64,000 nt of DNA, from assembly GCA_937146725.1 (NCBI GenBank), contig CAKZRU010000194.1:50949-114948 (forward strand). Direction: 5' to 3'. The stretch's first letter is position 1. Each line of letters starts with the position of its first letter. This document shows positions 25,696 through 35,014 of this stretch, piece by piece. The notes under the pieces are model-generated. The model worked only from the letters and a program-made list of their open reading frames with translations. It was not told the origin of the DNA and ran no database searches. Source of the DNA: an uncultured Myxococcales bacterium (GTDB lineage Bacteria; Myxococcota_A; Bradymonadia; UBA7976; VGTA01). A program made the position numbers and the translations under genes.

Positions 25696-26964
25696 CTAAG
25701 CCTCATGCCACCATAAATCATTATAGCAATAAACGATCAAGGCAACACTGGCCAAGCAGGCAACACCACCAAAGATAATCGAAGGAGTTAGGCCGATCCA
25801 AGTCGCTGCTAGACCTGCCTCTAATTCTCCTAAGCGTGGTCCACTTTTGGTGAAAATCATATTGATGGCAGTGAGCCGTCCTCTAAGTTCATTGGGTAAA
25901 CTCAGTTGATGAAGGGTATTGCGTAATACGGAGCTTACTTGATCAGAAGCACCCACTAGGGCAAGTGCTAAAACACTGAGTAAAAATGACTGACTTAAGC
26001 CTAATAAGATCGTTCCAACCCCAAAAAGCGCTCCGCCTAAGATCACTCCTCTTCCCTTATAGACCGGATCGGGTAGATACAATAAGGCAATTGAGGCAAT
26101 CATTCCACCCGCAGCGATTGAACTTGCCAAGAGTCCATAGCCACTGCTTCCTAGGTTAAGCACCTCTTTGGCATAAACCGGTAGCAACACAGTGGCGGCA
26201 GCCCATAGATTCGCTACAAAATCCAAAGCCAAAATACTGAGTAAAACCGGAGAGCTCCATAAAAAGTGGAAACCCTCCTTTAAGGATTGAGAGAAATTAC
26301 GAATAACCGGCATGAGTTGGCTTAATTTAGAGCCTGTATTTGTGGATGAGGCATGCTGCTTGGATGTATCAAGATCAACCGGATCAATGACATCCTTGGG
26401 AATCATTAATACAGCCCAAATCACACATAAATACGAAACCCCATTCACAATATACACCCAAGCAATATCCAAATAGGCGACCATTAATCCCATTAAGGCT
26501 GGGCCTAATAACTTGGAAATATTTTTACTAATTCCGGTCAGGCTTAAGGCGGAAGCTAAGCGCTGTGGCGGTACAAGTAAGGGAATCAATGACTTGCGAG
26601 CAGGGCCATCAAAGGTACTTGCACATTCGGTAAGTACCGCTGTTGCATATAAGTAAATTAATAAGGTATTACCTTGAAATTCCAAAAAAGAAAGCAAGCC
26701 TAAAGCAAGGGCGATAAAGGCCAAAGCCCATTGAGCAACAAGTAAAGAGCTTCGTCGCTTACCTCGGTCAGCGATATAACCACCCACAAGAATGAGAATG
26801 AGTGTAGGAATGAGCCGAGCCATACCTACAAGCCCTAAAGCAAGAACCGAGTTGGAAACCGTATAAATATGCCAAAGAAGCGCTGCTTGATGCATCTTTG
26901 TCCCCAAAGATGAAAGGGTATGTGCCCCCCAAAAAAAGTTAAAATAGCGGTCTTCTAACAGCAA
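25696..26964 (-). CDS. MFS transporter (EntS/MFS_3-like)
   Basis: A 422-residue polytopic membrane protein with about twelve hydrophobic spans in the major facilitator pattern. The N-terminal FFWGAHTLSSLGTKM, the loop GGYIADRGKRR between TM2 and TM3 and FDGPARKSLIPLLVP match the MFS_3 (EntS-like) efflux group, and NELRGRLTAINMIF is the matching segment in the second half. These proteins export small molecules such as siderophores or drugs using the proton gradient; substrate unknown. Translation probably begins at a TTG, because a stop codon lies three codons upstream in frame and no ATG is close; AGGAG stands about 12 bases before it. It faces the motor locus tail to tail and has no biosynthetic genes beside it. 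Confidence 0.85.
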   Translation of the reverse strand: MLLEDRYFNFFWGAHTLSSLGTKMHQAALLWHIYTVSNSVLALGLVGMARLIPTLILILVGGYIADRGKRRSSLLVAQWALAFIALALGLLSFLEFQGNTLLIYLYATAVLTECASTFDGPARKSLIPLLVPPQRLASALSLTGISKNISKLLGPALMGLMVAYLDIAWVYIVNGVSYLCVIWAVLMIPKDVIDPVDLDTSKQHASSTNTGSKLSQLMPVIRNFSQSLKEGFHFLWSSPVLLSILALDFVANLWAAATVLLPVYAKEVLNLGSSGYGLLASSIAAGGMIASIALLYLPDPVYKGRGVILGGALFGVGTILLGLSQSFLLSVLALALVGASDQVSSVLRNTLHQLSLPNELRGRLTAINMIFTKSGPRLGELEAGLAATWIGLTPSIIFGGVACLASVALIVYCYNDLWWHEA

Positions 26965-27043
26965 TCGGCTTCACTACTCCTGAGTTTGATAATCTCTTGG
27001 CATCTTTGCTAAATCTACAATTATGATAGCACGAAATATTGTC

Positions 27044-28816
27044 TTATTTCGATGCCTTCTTCTTAGCTTTTTTGTCAGTATTTTTAGCTTGGCTCTTGGC
27101 TTTGCTTGAACTCTTGGCTTTGCTTGAACTCTTGGCCTTGCTTGAACTCTTGACTTTGCTTGAACTCTTGGTTGCAGACTTATTATCAGCTTTTTTAGTT
27201 TTGGCTCTGCTCTTTTTTATTGATTCATCCTTAGTTTTTACACCAGTTGAGTTCTTTTTATCAGATTTTTTAGTTTTAGCTTCTTTAGCATTAGCCGACT
27301 TAGCTTTGGGTTTCGATGTAATTTCACCTTTAAGCCATGCTCTTTTGGTTTGTACGCTTGGCTCACAGCCTTGCTGTTCTACTAGAGAAGCTAAAACAAG
27401 CTTCATTTCTGCAATAATTTCAGCTTCAAGCTTTGGATCTACATGGGCGATCAAATCAGAGGATGGCTCATTGAATTCAAGGTTTAAGTTTTTCTGGGTC
27501 AATACTAACAAGTCTCTTAGTTTTTCTTGTTGAGCTTTTTTAGGTCTTGCTTTGTTTTGAGCTAAAAACAATTGGGCTCTTTCAAGACAGCGCAAGGCGG
27601 CTTTGGGCGCTATTTGACACAGTTCTTCTGCTGACTTTAGTTGTTGCTCAAAGCTTAACCACTGCTCATTCAGTAGCTCTGTAGGCTCAAGGCATAATTT
27701 ACCATTGTACTCGAGTTCTATTTGGTGAAAGGGTAAACGCTTGCTGGCTCTACAATCATCTAAGCAAAGTGCATACACTCGATGACTTGTCGGATGTAAA
27801 AGATATAATTGACGTTTAACTCGACGCATTTGCAGAAATTGATCGGTCGTTTGGGGACTAGACTCAAGCTCTTGATCCATTGTCCACATTGAAAGCCCCT
27901 GCGTTTTTTCCTCTTGACGCTTCATAATTCCATCAATTAGCGTCTTTTTCCCTTTTTTAACCAAGCTTGCTCGACCTTCACGAAAGCCCACGCGCCCTTT
28001 TCCCTTAGGTAAATACCAACGGACACTTTCGGTTTGATAGCGTTCGATGACTGTATAGGGAAGTAAGCTTTCATCAATCTCTAAGCTGTTTGGGCTGAGT
28101 TTGGCTTCATATTCAAAGCCGGGTAATTCATTATTGCATGGCAAGCGATACAGACGCTTATAATGGTATTCACCCATCCAATAACGAGAAGACAAAGGAA
28201 TGCTTTTTAAGTCTCCTAATAGGGGGGGCGAGGAGAGCCAATGAATCCGACTATGGGACTCTTGAGCTAAGGTTAACCCTAAATGGGGCTCCAAGTAGCT
28301 TACTTGATCCTCAACCACACACCAAAGTTCACGCTTTTCAACAGGGCACAGACCTCGCATAAGCCTCGCTTGATAATTCACTTGAAATCTGGGACTAAGC
28401 GCACAAGTGAGTTCAAAATATTCAGATACATAAGTGTTGACATCCTCCCGAGTGAGCTCAGTATATTGGATGACTTGACCCTCGGCATTGTGTAAATATA
28501 ATTCACCTAAATCATGCTGGGGGTCATATTGCTCAAAAAGCGCATAAGCACCTACCGGTAAGGCAAGATGAGAATATTCAAAACTCAGCATTTGACCCTG
28601 ACGACTTTGGTATTCTGACAAAGTAAAATACGCTCGGTAGGGCTCAAACTGATCAACGCTCATCTGTCGAGGACTGTAATCAGCTTGAGTTTTAGCTTGA
28701 GTCTTAGACTCTCGTAAATCAAAGCAATATTGAGCCTTGGTAAACTGTGAAATATATAGTTTCTCGAGTGAGCTTGGGGCTTTTTTCGAGCTGATCTGTG
28801 GAGCACGCTTAGTCAT
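27044..28816 (-). CDS. hypothetical protein with Lys/Ser/Ala repeat tail
   Basis: About 590 residues. The ATG at 28816 is chosen over a TTG four codons earlier because GAGG lies at the right distance before the ATG. There is no signal peptide or membrane span. The first ~460 residues are a charged, strand-and-helix globular region (LPVGAYALFEQYDPQHDLGE, RSYWMGEYHYKRLYR-like segments) that I do not recognise. From about 500 the chain becomes Lys/Ser/Ala-rich and disordered, including four AKSSSK units and ending KKAKKKASK, like a histone H1 tail; DNA or RNA binding is possible. It is preceded by a 16-bp perfect palindrome at 28972. It is the only gene of its transcription unit as far as can be seen. 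Confidence 0.6.
   Translation of the reverse strand: MTKRAPQISSKKAPSSLEKLYISQFTKAQYCFDLRESKTQAKTQADYSPRQMSVDQFEPYRAYFTLSEYQSRQGQMLSFEYSHLALPVGAYALFEQYDPQHDLGELYLHNAEGQVIQYTELTREDVNTYVSEYFELTCALSPRFQVNYQARLMRGLCPVEKRELWCVVEDQVSYLEPHLGLTLAQESHSRIHWLSSPPLLGDLKSIPLSSRYWMGEYHYKRLYRLPCNNELPGFEYEAKLSPNSLEIDESLLPYTVIERYQTESVRWYLPKGKGRVGFREGRASLVKKGKKTLIDGIMKRQEEKTQGLSMWTMDQELESSPQTTDQFLQMRRVKRQLYLLHPTSHRVYALCLDDCRASKRLPFHQIELEYNGKLCLEPTELLNEQWLSFEQQLKSAEELCQIAPKAALRCLERAQLFLAQNKARPKKAQQEKLRDLLVLTQKNLNLEFNEPSSDLIAHVDPKLEAEIIAEMKLVLASLVEQQGCEPSVQTKRAWLKGEITSKPKAKSANAKEAKTKKSDKKNSTGVKTKDESIKKSRAKTKKADNKSATKSSSKVKSSSKAKSSSKAKSSSKAKSQAKNTDKKAKKKASK
27101..27172 (-). repeat. 18-bp tandem repeat encoding AKSSSK
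   Basis: Four consecutive 18-base units, differing by one or two bases, within the lysine-rich tail of the preceding gene. The opposite strand reads as an open leucine-rich frame, which is only a shadow. Confidence 0.9.
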
Positions 28817-28971
28817 TGGGCGCCTCAATTAACTCTCTCTTTCCAAGTATAAATCCACCCAGAAAGCAATGAAGGAAAGTCATAAAGAAAAAATCAAAAT
28901 CACACCTGTCAAAAGAGTATGAGTACAATTCTAAAAAAAAGAAGCAGTTTTTTGACAGAACGCTAACTTTC

Positions 28972-28987
28972 TAAAGATGCATCTTTA
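28972..28987. promoter_or_regulatory. 16-bp perfect palindrome, operator candidate
   Basis: TAAAGATGCATCTTTA is a perfect palindrome in the gap between the lysine-rich protein gene and the glycosyltransferase gene, about 155 bases before the ATG at 28816. A dimeric regulator site is plausible. There is no T-run, so it is not a terminator. No similar site was noticed elsewhere in the window. Confidence 0.4.
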
Positions 28988-29066
28988 ATTTGAGAACTCA
29001 GTCGCAATTATGAATGCATTGATAAGATCAGCCTGGATGACTTATTTTGTCTTTCATTATAAATGC

Positions 29067-31688
29067 TTACTGATTTTGTCTAGCGACTTCTTCACGAGCG
29101 AGTAATAGATGATTACTGAGCCAAATATCATCGACTAAGATATGACCCCAGCTTCCTTGATTTTGATCAAGGATTTCTAGCTGGAGCGACCGACCCGCAT
29201 ATATGCTTAAATCAAGATGAATCTGTCGTAAGCGCTCTGAGTCATTTCCGGCCCAAGTACCGATCGCTATATCATTAATCCAGACTCTTAGGCCAACTTG
29301 ACGACCTAGCTTACCTCCACCCACTTTAAAGGATAAAATACTGTGTTGTGGCAGAGTAACCTTAGGGCTCCAAGCTGCCATAGTAAATTGGTCACCGGTT
29401 TGTGGATGATAGGTATTAAGTAAACTCTTTCCTCCAAAACCGAGGATGGGATTTTGTCTTTTGGCCTGGCCTTGCTGAATGACAGAGCTCAATCCTTTTT
29501 GAAAAGAGTTGGCAACTGTGCTTTGCCATTTTTGTGTCCAAAGAGTCTGTGGTTTCTCCGAAAACTCAAAGTCATTGAGTTTGAGTAAGAAGGGGTCTTG
29601 CAAAGCTTGAGCCTCTACTTGTCTTGCTAATTCAATACTATCAACTGAGGCCACAAATTGAGGCGAATCAGCCTCTGCAATGCGTCTAAAGTATACACCT
29701 TTAACAAGAACTTCATGGTCGCGCTGATATGTTTTTGGTGGCGTTGTAGATAGAGCATCATGCCCGCTTAGAACTTGAATCCCAAGCGTAGCGCTTTTTT
29801 GTCCTTGCTTGGCATAGGTTTGTAAGCGAATCGCCTGCGGAGGATCAAGCTCAACACTCCATTTACCAGCGGGCATAGGAAAATTGCTTAGATGAACAAT
29901 TTCTTCAATAGGCCAACGACTCACCATTTGTGAAGCGCTCTGTTTTTGCATCGGAGCCTTGCTGAGCTTGGCCTCAGTGGCTTTTACATCTTGTGGTTGA
30001 GGTATATTCTGTTGTGACTCAATACTTGGGCTAGGTAAACTGACTAGATTTCTAAAAAGATAGGCCGGAAAATAAATCTCATCTTGATTTACTTTTTGAA
30101 CACCCACTGAACCATCTAAGCGAATGTAAAGCTGACTTTTAACATAGTAAGGATATTGACCTTCAAAAGTACGCAGACGATAACGAGTGATAAACTCTCG
30201 CTTATTTTTCATTTGATCGCCACTGACAAAGGCCGGAATACCTAAGCCCACACCTCTAAAAGCTAAAAGATCAGGTTTTCTGGCTAGAACATAAGCACCA
30301 TCTCCATGATCATGAGCAAGAAGATAGTTTTTTTGGGCCGGTGTCTTAGCAATATGTCGGTCATTTAGACCCTGCATATCCAAGGCTCGAAGCTTGGAAA
30401 AATAGGGCAAGGTACCGGCAGCCGTAACCGCCAAAAGAGGATCTTTTTCTTTGAAGGCTTGTCCTAGCCATTCACCAATGATTTGACCGTGCCATTCCCA
30501 GCGTTCTAGTTTGGCATTTCGATAAGGTTGAGCATCAGTGCTTGGCGCTTGGCTCGCTTGAAAGCTGATGATGCATAGACCTAAAGTGATGAATAAACCA
30601 AATGATCTAAAGTACCATGACTTTAGACTTTCTATGCCTAGCATAATCAAAAGTGCAAGTAGGCCACAAAGCACAACTGCATGGCGATGACCGGGGAATA
30701 TATCTCCTCCAACTCCCCAAATATAGGCAACCCAAGTGAATGCTGAAACCCATAGTAAGACCACAGACCAGCGTCTTTTGCTTTTAAGTGACAAAAGAGC
30801 AGGCCATATCAATATACCAAGAATCCCCCATATTTCTTGCCAATAACTTTGCCCCCAAGTCATGGTTTGCTCAGAAATACTCGCCTTTAAGTGGGCAGGA
30901 TTAGGTATCCAGTCTCCATAGTAATAAAGTCTAAACAGAGTTTGTCCAATAAAAGCAGATAGAGGCCAAATCAGTAAAGGACTCGCCTTTTTTAAGGCTA
31001 ACATCAGCTTTATGTCCGGTGTGACTATGCTTTTTAAAACATAAAGAGCAGACCACAGCGCAATAAATAGAGGACCATCCGGTCGAGTCCAACACAAAAG
31101 AGCGCCAGCACAGGCCGAAATATATAATCCTGAACGCTGACTTAAATCAGACTTGGGTAATGAGGATGTATCTAAGTAGGTTATGGCGCCGGCATAGTAT
31201 AAAAGCAAGGTTGCCATAAATAAGCTTTGTTCCAAGCCCCCAATCACCCACACCGCAATCGGTGGAGAAGTACTCAAAATGCTTAGAGCTGCAAGCCAAG
31301 GTAATAGATAATAAATCTGGTCTTTGAAGTGACTTGATCGAGTAGATCCTTGCATGCTTCTGGCTAAAGCCCAAAAAGAGAGTAGAATTGAGATAAAGCC
31401 AAGCACTCGGGTGGCATCAATAAGATCAATGCCTAGCCAACCAAGGGCAGATACACCTAAGATCCAAGCAAGATTTGAATAGCCTTCAACCCATTCTCCC
31501 GCTGTCCAAGTGAGCCCGTCCCCTTGCAAAAAACGATCTGCATAGCGTAAAGAAATGAGGGCATCATCTGCAATAAATGGATAATATAAGGCACAATGCT
31601 TCATCAGTACCAAGATAAAGAAACCGGCAATGAAGCACCACCAATACCAAGAGATAGACTCTCTTTTTTGATCATGAAGAACGTTCAT
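29067..31688 (-). CDS. GT-C family membrane glycosyltransferase
   Basis: An 873-residue protein with about ten membrane spans in the first ~430 residues and a long extracytoplasmic C-terminal part. The first loop, PFIADDALISLRYADRFLQ and GEWVEGYSNLAWIL, carries the DD motif and EGYSN pattern typical of GT-C enzymes of the AftB/ArnT-like type that use polyprenyl-phosphate sugars. The middle loop near residue 410 (KLRALDMQGLNDRHIA) also matches this group. The last ~150 residues are strand-rich with SWGHILVDDIWL, resembling a carbohydrate-binding beta-sandwich. It starts 20 bases after leuS ends on the same strand, so the two are probably co-transcribed. Donor and acceptor are unknown; transfer of a sugar to envelope glycan or protein is likely. 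Confidence 0.75.
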   Translation of the reverse strand: MNVLHDQKRESISWYWWCFIAGFFILVLMKHCALYYPFIADDALISLRYADRFLQGDGLTWTAGEWVEGYSNLAWILGVSALGWLGIDLIDATRVLGFISILLSFWALARSMQGSTRSSHFKDQIYYLLPWLAALSILSTSPPIAVWVIGGLEQSLFMATLLLYYAGAITYLDTSSLPKSDLSQRSGLYISACAGALLCWTRPDGPLFIALWSALYVLKSIVTPDIKLMLALKKASPLLIWPLSAFIGQTLFRLYYYGDWIPNPAHLKASISEQTMTWGQSYWQEIWGILGILIWPALLSLKSKRRWSVVLLWVSAFTWVAYIWGVGGDIFPGHRHAVVLCGLLALLIMLGIESLKSWYFRSFGLFITLGLCIISFQASQAPSTDAQPYRNAKLERWEWHGQIIGEWLGQAFKEKDPLLAVTAAGTLPYFSKLRALDMQGLNDRHIAKTPAQKNYLLAHDHGDGAYVLARKPDLLAFRGVGLGIPAFVSGDQMKNKREFITRYRLRTFEGQYPYYVKSQLYIRLDGSVGVQKVNQDEIYFPAYLFRNLVSLPSPSIESQQNIPQPQDVKATEAKLSKAPMQKQSASQMVSRWPIEEIVHLSNFPMPAGKWSVELDPPQAIRLQTYAKQGQKSATLGIQVLSGHDALSTTPPKTYQRDHEVLVKGVYFRRIAEADSPQFVASVDSIELARQVEAQALQDPFLLKLNDFEFSEKPQTLWTQKWQSTVANSFQKGLSSVIQQGQAKRQNPILGFGGKSLLNTYHPQTGDQFTMAAWSPKVTLPQHSILSFKVGGGKLGRQVGLRVWINDIAIGTWAGNDSERLRQIHLDLSIYAGRSLQLEILDQNQGSWGHILVDDIWLSNHLLLAREEVARQNQ

Positions 31689-31708
31689 AATGACGCTAGC
31701 TTTACCTG

Positions 31709-34123
31709 TTATTTGGCAACAAGGTTGATCATACGTTTTGGTACAAATATTTCTCGAATCAAGGTTTTACCCTCGAGTTGAGCTTGCACCTTAGGATCAG
31801 CCTTAGCTGCGGCCAAGGCCTCTTCCTTACTCGCATCAGCAGGCATTGATACCTGAGCTCTCATTTTACCATTCACCTGTACCGGATAAGTGATCTCATT
31901 AGCAACAGTGAGTGCAGGATCATAGCTTGGCCAAGTAACATAGGAGATTCCACCCTCATGGCCTAATAAAGACCATGCTTCTTCGGCGATATGGGGCGCA
32001 AAGGGGGCAAGTAATTGAGTAAGCGGAGCGAGCGCAAGCTTAGAGCTAACTTTTTGCTTAACAAGATGATTGGTAAACTCCATCATCGCGGCAATCGCTG
32101 TGTTTAGACGAACATTATCAATGTCTTCGGTCACCTTTTTAATGGTGAGATGAAGTAAGCGAGTGGTCTCTTGGTCGAGCTCATCATCATTAATTTTGAT
32201 CTCACCATTGTGATGATCTACAAAAAGACGCCAATAACGGTCTAAAAAGCGTCTTACGCCCTCTACACCCTTGGTTTGCCATGGCTTAACTGCCTCTAAA
32301 GGCCCCATAAACATCTCATATAAGCGCATTGAGTCTGCACCATGAGAAGCAATGATATCGTCAGGGTTGACAACATTACCACGAGATTTAGACATTTTAT
32401 TGTTATCTTCACCCAAGATCATGCCTTGGTTGATCAAACGTTGGAAAGGCTCTTTGGTGCTTACATAGCCTAAGTCATAAAGGACTTTGTGCCAGAAACG
32501 TGCATACAATAAGTGTAAAACCGCATGCTCCGCGCCACCTACATAAAGATCAACCGGCATCCAATACTTTTCCGCTTCTGCTGACCAAGCCTCTTGATCA
32601 TTGAGTGGATCAATATAACGAAGGTAGTACCAACAAGACCCAGCCCATTGTGGCATAGTGTTTGTCTCACGACGGCCCTTACGACCATCTGGTAAGGTCA
32701 CATTAACCCAATGGTCAATAGTGGCTAAGGGGCTTTCGCCAGTGCCAGAAAGACTATAGCGTTCAACTTCAGGAAGCTTGACCGGCAAATCGCTTTCATC
32801 AGCTAAGATAATTTCACCATCTTCAGCGTGAATAATGGGAAATGGTTCGCCCCAATAGCGCTGGCGACTAAAGAGCCAGTCACGTAAGCGGTAATTGACG
32901 GTCCCCTTACCAACTCCTTGTTCTTCAAGCCAAGCAGTGATCTTTTTCTTGGCCTCAGGCACCGCAAGACCATCAAGGAAATCACTGTTCACAAGTACGC
33001 CATCACCGGTATATGCTTCTTCTTGCACCGAACCACCACTGACAACTTCAACGATAGGCAAGTCAAACTTTTTGGCAAATTCCCAGTCTCGTTCATCGTG
33101 AGCAGGGACTGACATGATCGCACCCGTACCATAGGTCGCAAGTACATAATCGCTGACCCAAATCGGTACTTCTTTGCCATTCACAGGATTAATTGCATAA
33201 GCACCTGTGAATACACCTGTTTTATCTTTATTGAGTTCAGTACGCTCTAAATCACTCTTCAAAGAAGCTGCTTCTCGATAAGCGATCACCTCAGCATGCT
33301 GTACCTCAGTGACCCAACGGTCGACACCAGCATGCTCTGGCGCAACCACCATATAGGTTGCTCCAAATAAGGTATCTGGCCGAGTAGTAAATACAGTGAG
33401 TTTTTCATCACTGCCCTTAAGACTAAAGTCAACTTCAGCACCAAAGCTACGTCCAATCCAATTGCGCTGCATCTCTTTAATGCCTTCGGACCAATCAAGA
33501 TCTTCGATGTCTTCTAACAAGCGATCAGCATATTCAGTGATCTTAAGCATCCATTGACGCATTGGACGTCGTTCAACAGGATGACCACCACGCTCACTCT
33601 TACCGTCAATGACTTCTTCGTTCGCCAAAACAGTGCCTAAGGCAGGGCACCAATTTACGGGAACTTTTGCAATGTAAGCTAAACCTTTTTTATAAAGTTG
33701 AGAGAAAATCCATTGGGTCCAACGATAATATTTAGGATCGGTGGTATCAACCTCTCTTTGCCAATCATAGCTAAAGCCAAGTGATTTAATTTGTCGGCGG
33801 AAATTATCCACATTTTGCTTGGTGGTAATCGCCGGATGTGTCCCGGTTTGAAGTGCATATTGCTCGGCCGGTAAACCAAAAGCATCCCAACCCATCGGAT
33901 GAAGTACATTAAATCCCTTAGCGCGCTTGTAACGACAAATGATATCGGTCGCGGTATATCCTTCGGGGTGACCTACATGGAGACCGGCACCAGATGGATA
34001 GGGGAACATATCCAAGCAGTAAAACTTTTCCTTGTCATGATCAATATCAGCACGAAAGGTTTGCTGTTCATCCCAAAACTTTTGCCACTTTGGTTCAATT
34101 TCTGCCGGATTATATGTACTCAT
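31709..34123 (-). CDS. leuS: leucyl-tRNA synthetase
   Basis: This class I enzyme charges tRNA-Leu with leucine. HVGH at residues 49-52 is the HIGH motif, and KMSKS at 576-580 the second signature, both intact. The editing (CP1) domain with TRPDTLFGATYMV is present around 250, including the conserved Thr-rich region, and AEHAVLHLLYARFW precedes the catalytic core return. Length of 804 residues is normal for the bacterial form. The start ATG (34123) is preceded by AGGAGC. It is divergent from nfu, and the 195-base gap between them holds a pair of direct repeats at 34189-34209. Downstream it is followed closely by a glycosyltransferase gene. No anomalies seen; assignment certain. Confidence 0.98.
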   Translation of the reverse strand: MSTYNPAEIEPKWQKFWDEQQTFRADIDHDKEKFYCLDMFPYPSGAGLHVGHPEGYTATDIICRYKRAKGFNVLHPMGWDAFGLPAEQYALQTGTHPAITTKQNVDNFRRQIKSLGFSYDWQREVDTTDPKYYRWTQWIFSQLYKKGLAYIAKVPVNWCPALGTVLANEEVIDGKSERGGHPVERRPMRQWMLKITEYADRLLEDIEDLDWSEGIKEMQRNWIGRSFGAEVDFSLKGSDEKLTVFTTRPDTLFGATYMVVAPEHAGVDRWVTEVQHAEVIAYREAASLKSDLERTELNKDKTGVFTGAYAINPVNGKEVPIWVSDYVLATYGTGAIMSVPAHDERDWEFAKKFDLPIVEVVSGGSVQEEAYTGDGVLVNSDFLDGLAVPEAKKKITAWLEEQGVGKGTVNYRLRDWLFSRQRYWGEPFPIIHAEDGEIILADESDLPVKLPEVERYSLSGTGESPLATIDHWVNVTLPDGRKGRRETNTMPQWAGSCWYYLRYIDPLNDQEAWSAEAEKYWMPVDLYVGGAEHAVLHLLYARFWHKVLYDLGYVSTKEPFQRLINQGMILGEDNNKMSKSRGNVVNPDDIIASHGADSMRLYEMFMGPLEAVKPWQTKGVEGVRRFLDRYWRLFVDHHNGEIKINDDELDQETTRLLHLTIKKVTEDIDNVRLNTAIAAMMEFTNHLVKQKVSSKLALAPLTQLLAPFAPHIAEEAWSLLGHEGGISYVTWPSYDPALTVANEITYPVQVNGKMRAQVSMPADASKEEALAAAKADPKVQAQLEGKTLIREIFVPKRMINLVAK

Positions 34124-34188
34124 ACCTGCTCCTAAATTACATGTGATGAGAATGAGTTTTTGTTTTTTATTTTTTTTAAGCTAGCCAC

Positions 34189-34209
34189 TTATACGAGAAT
34201 TATACGAGA
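34189..34209. promoter_or_regulatory. pair of 10-bp direct repeats, one turn apart
   Basis: TTATACGAGA occurs at 34189-34198 and 34200-34209, an 11-base period. An imperfect inverted copy (GTATAA) follows at 34226-34231. The site lies between divergent leuS and nfu, about 110 bases before nfu, and may bind a regulator. Confidence 0.35.
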
Positions 34210-34318
34210 GCGCAACCATCCTTTTGTATAAGTTCTCTAACAGAAAGCGTATATGTTCACTTGACGAAAGCCACAGAACGGTGCAAATGTATCGGAAAAT
34301 ACTTAGGAGCCCTATCAC

Positions 34319-34579
34319 ATGAGACAAAAAATTCAAAAGCTCCTCGATGAGCAAGTTAATCCCTCGGTCGCCTCACATGGTGGCAAAATCAATGTTGTCG
34401 ACTATGCCAACAAGGTTGTTTACATCACAATGACTGGTGGTTGCCAAGGGTGTTCTTCTTCCAAAGCGACCTTAAAAGGGGGCGTAGAACAGGCTGTATT
34501 TAATGCCTTTCCAAAAGTTAGGGAAGTGATTGATATCACTGACCATGAAGCGGGCTTAAACCCTTATTACTTGGGATAA
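34319..34579 (+). CDS. NifU-like (Nfu) iron-sulfur scaffold
   Basis: An 86-residue protein consisting only of the NifU C-terminal domain. Such proteins hold a [4Fe-4S] cluster between two subunits and pass it to client enzymes. Cys42 and Cys45 in TGGCQGCSSS are the ligands; the start RQKIQKLLDEQVNPSVASHGG with the SHGG turn is characteristic. The A-type domain of NfuA and the N-terminal IscU-like part of NifU are absent, so this is a minimal Nfu. A ribosome-binding site AGGAG (34305-34309) precedes the ATG. The stop is five bases from the apaG start, giving a small operon nfu-apaG-patatin. No isc or suf gene is in the window. Confidence 0.93.
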   Translation: MRQKIQKLLDEQVNPSVASHGGKINVVDYANKVVYITMTGGCQGCSSSKATLKGGVEQAVFNAFPKVREVIDITDHEAGLNPYYLG

Positions 34580-34584
34580 GCGAA

Positions 34585-35001
34585 ATGAGCGATACAACAC
34601 AGCTCAATACTCGAGGGCATTCTGAAGCGCTTACCTCGGGCGTTCGGGTTAAAGTCGAAAGTATGTATTTACGCAAGCAATCTCAACCCGAGCTTGAACG
34701 CTATGTATTTATTTATGTAGTCAAAATCACTAATGAAAGTGATCGCGTTGTACAATTACTTGATCGTCATTGGGTCATTAGTGATGCTTATGGCCGAGTT
34801 GAAGAAGTGCAAGGACCAGGAGTGATTGGCGAAAAACCCAAGTTGGCTCCTCAACAATCTCATACTTACCATAGCTTTTGTCCCTTACCTACCGCCTTTG
34901 GAACAATGAGTGGTCATTATGGAATGATCGATTCAAAGGGTGAGCGCTTTAAGGCAGAAGTGGGCCTGTTTAATCTAATTGTGCCCGAAGAAGTCAATTA
35001 G
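34585..35001 (+). CDS. apaG: ApaG-family protein
   Basis: A 138-residue beta-sandwich (DUF525/ApaG) protein. The family features are visible: VRVKVESMYLRKQSQPELERYVFIY-type first strands, VVQLLDRHWVISDAYGRVEEVQGPGVIGEKPKL-type middle and the tail FGTMSGHYGMID. ApaG was linked to Co2+/Mg2+ handling and diadenosine tetraphosphate in enteric bacteria, and its fold resembles fibronectin type III, but the biochemical role remains open. Here it is in an operon with nfu (5-base gap) and a patatin-like gene (13-base gap), rather than with ksgA-apaH as in E. coli. It has no membrane segment. The family call is strong and the function uncertain. Confidence 0.92.
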   Translation: MSDTTQLNTRGHSEALTSGVRVKVESMYLRKQSQPELERYVFIYVVKITNESDRVVQLLDRHWVISDAYGRVEEVQGPGVIGEKPKLAPQQSHTYHSFCPLPTAFGTMSGHYGMIDSKGERFKAEVGLFNLIVPEEVN

Positions 35002-35014
35002 TGAGTCTTAGTGT

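Noticed and set aside
27039..27533. Plus-strand leucine-rich open frame
   Set aside because: It is the reverse of the AKSSSK repeat tail of the minus-strand gene; no ribosome-binding site and low-complexity composition.
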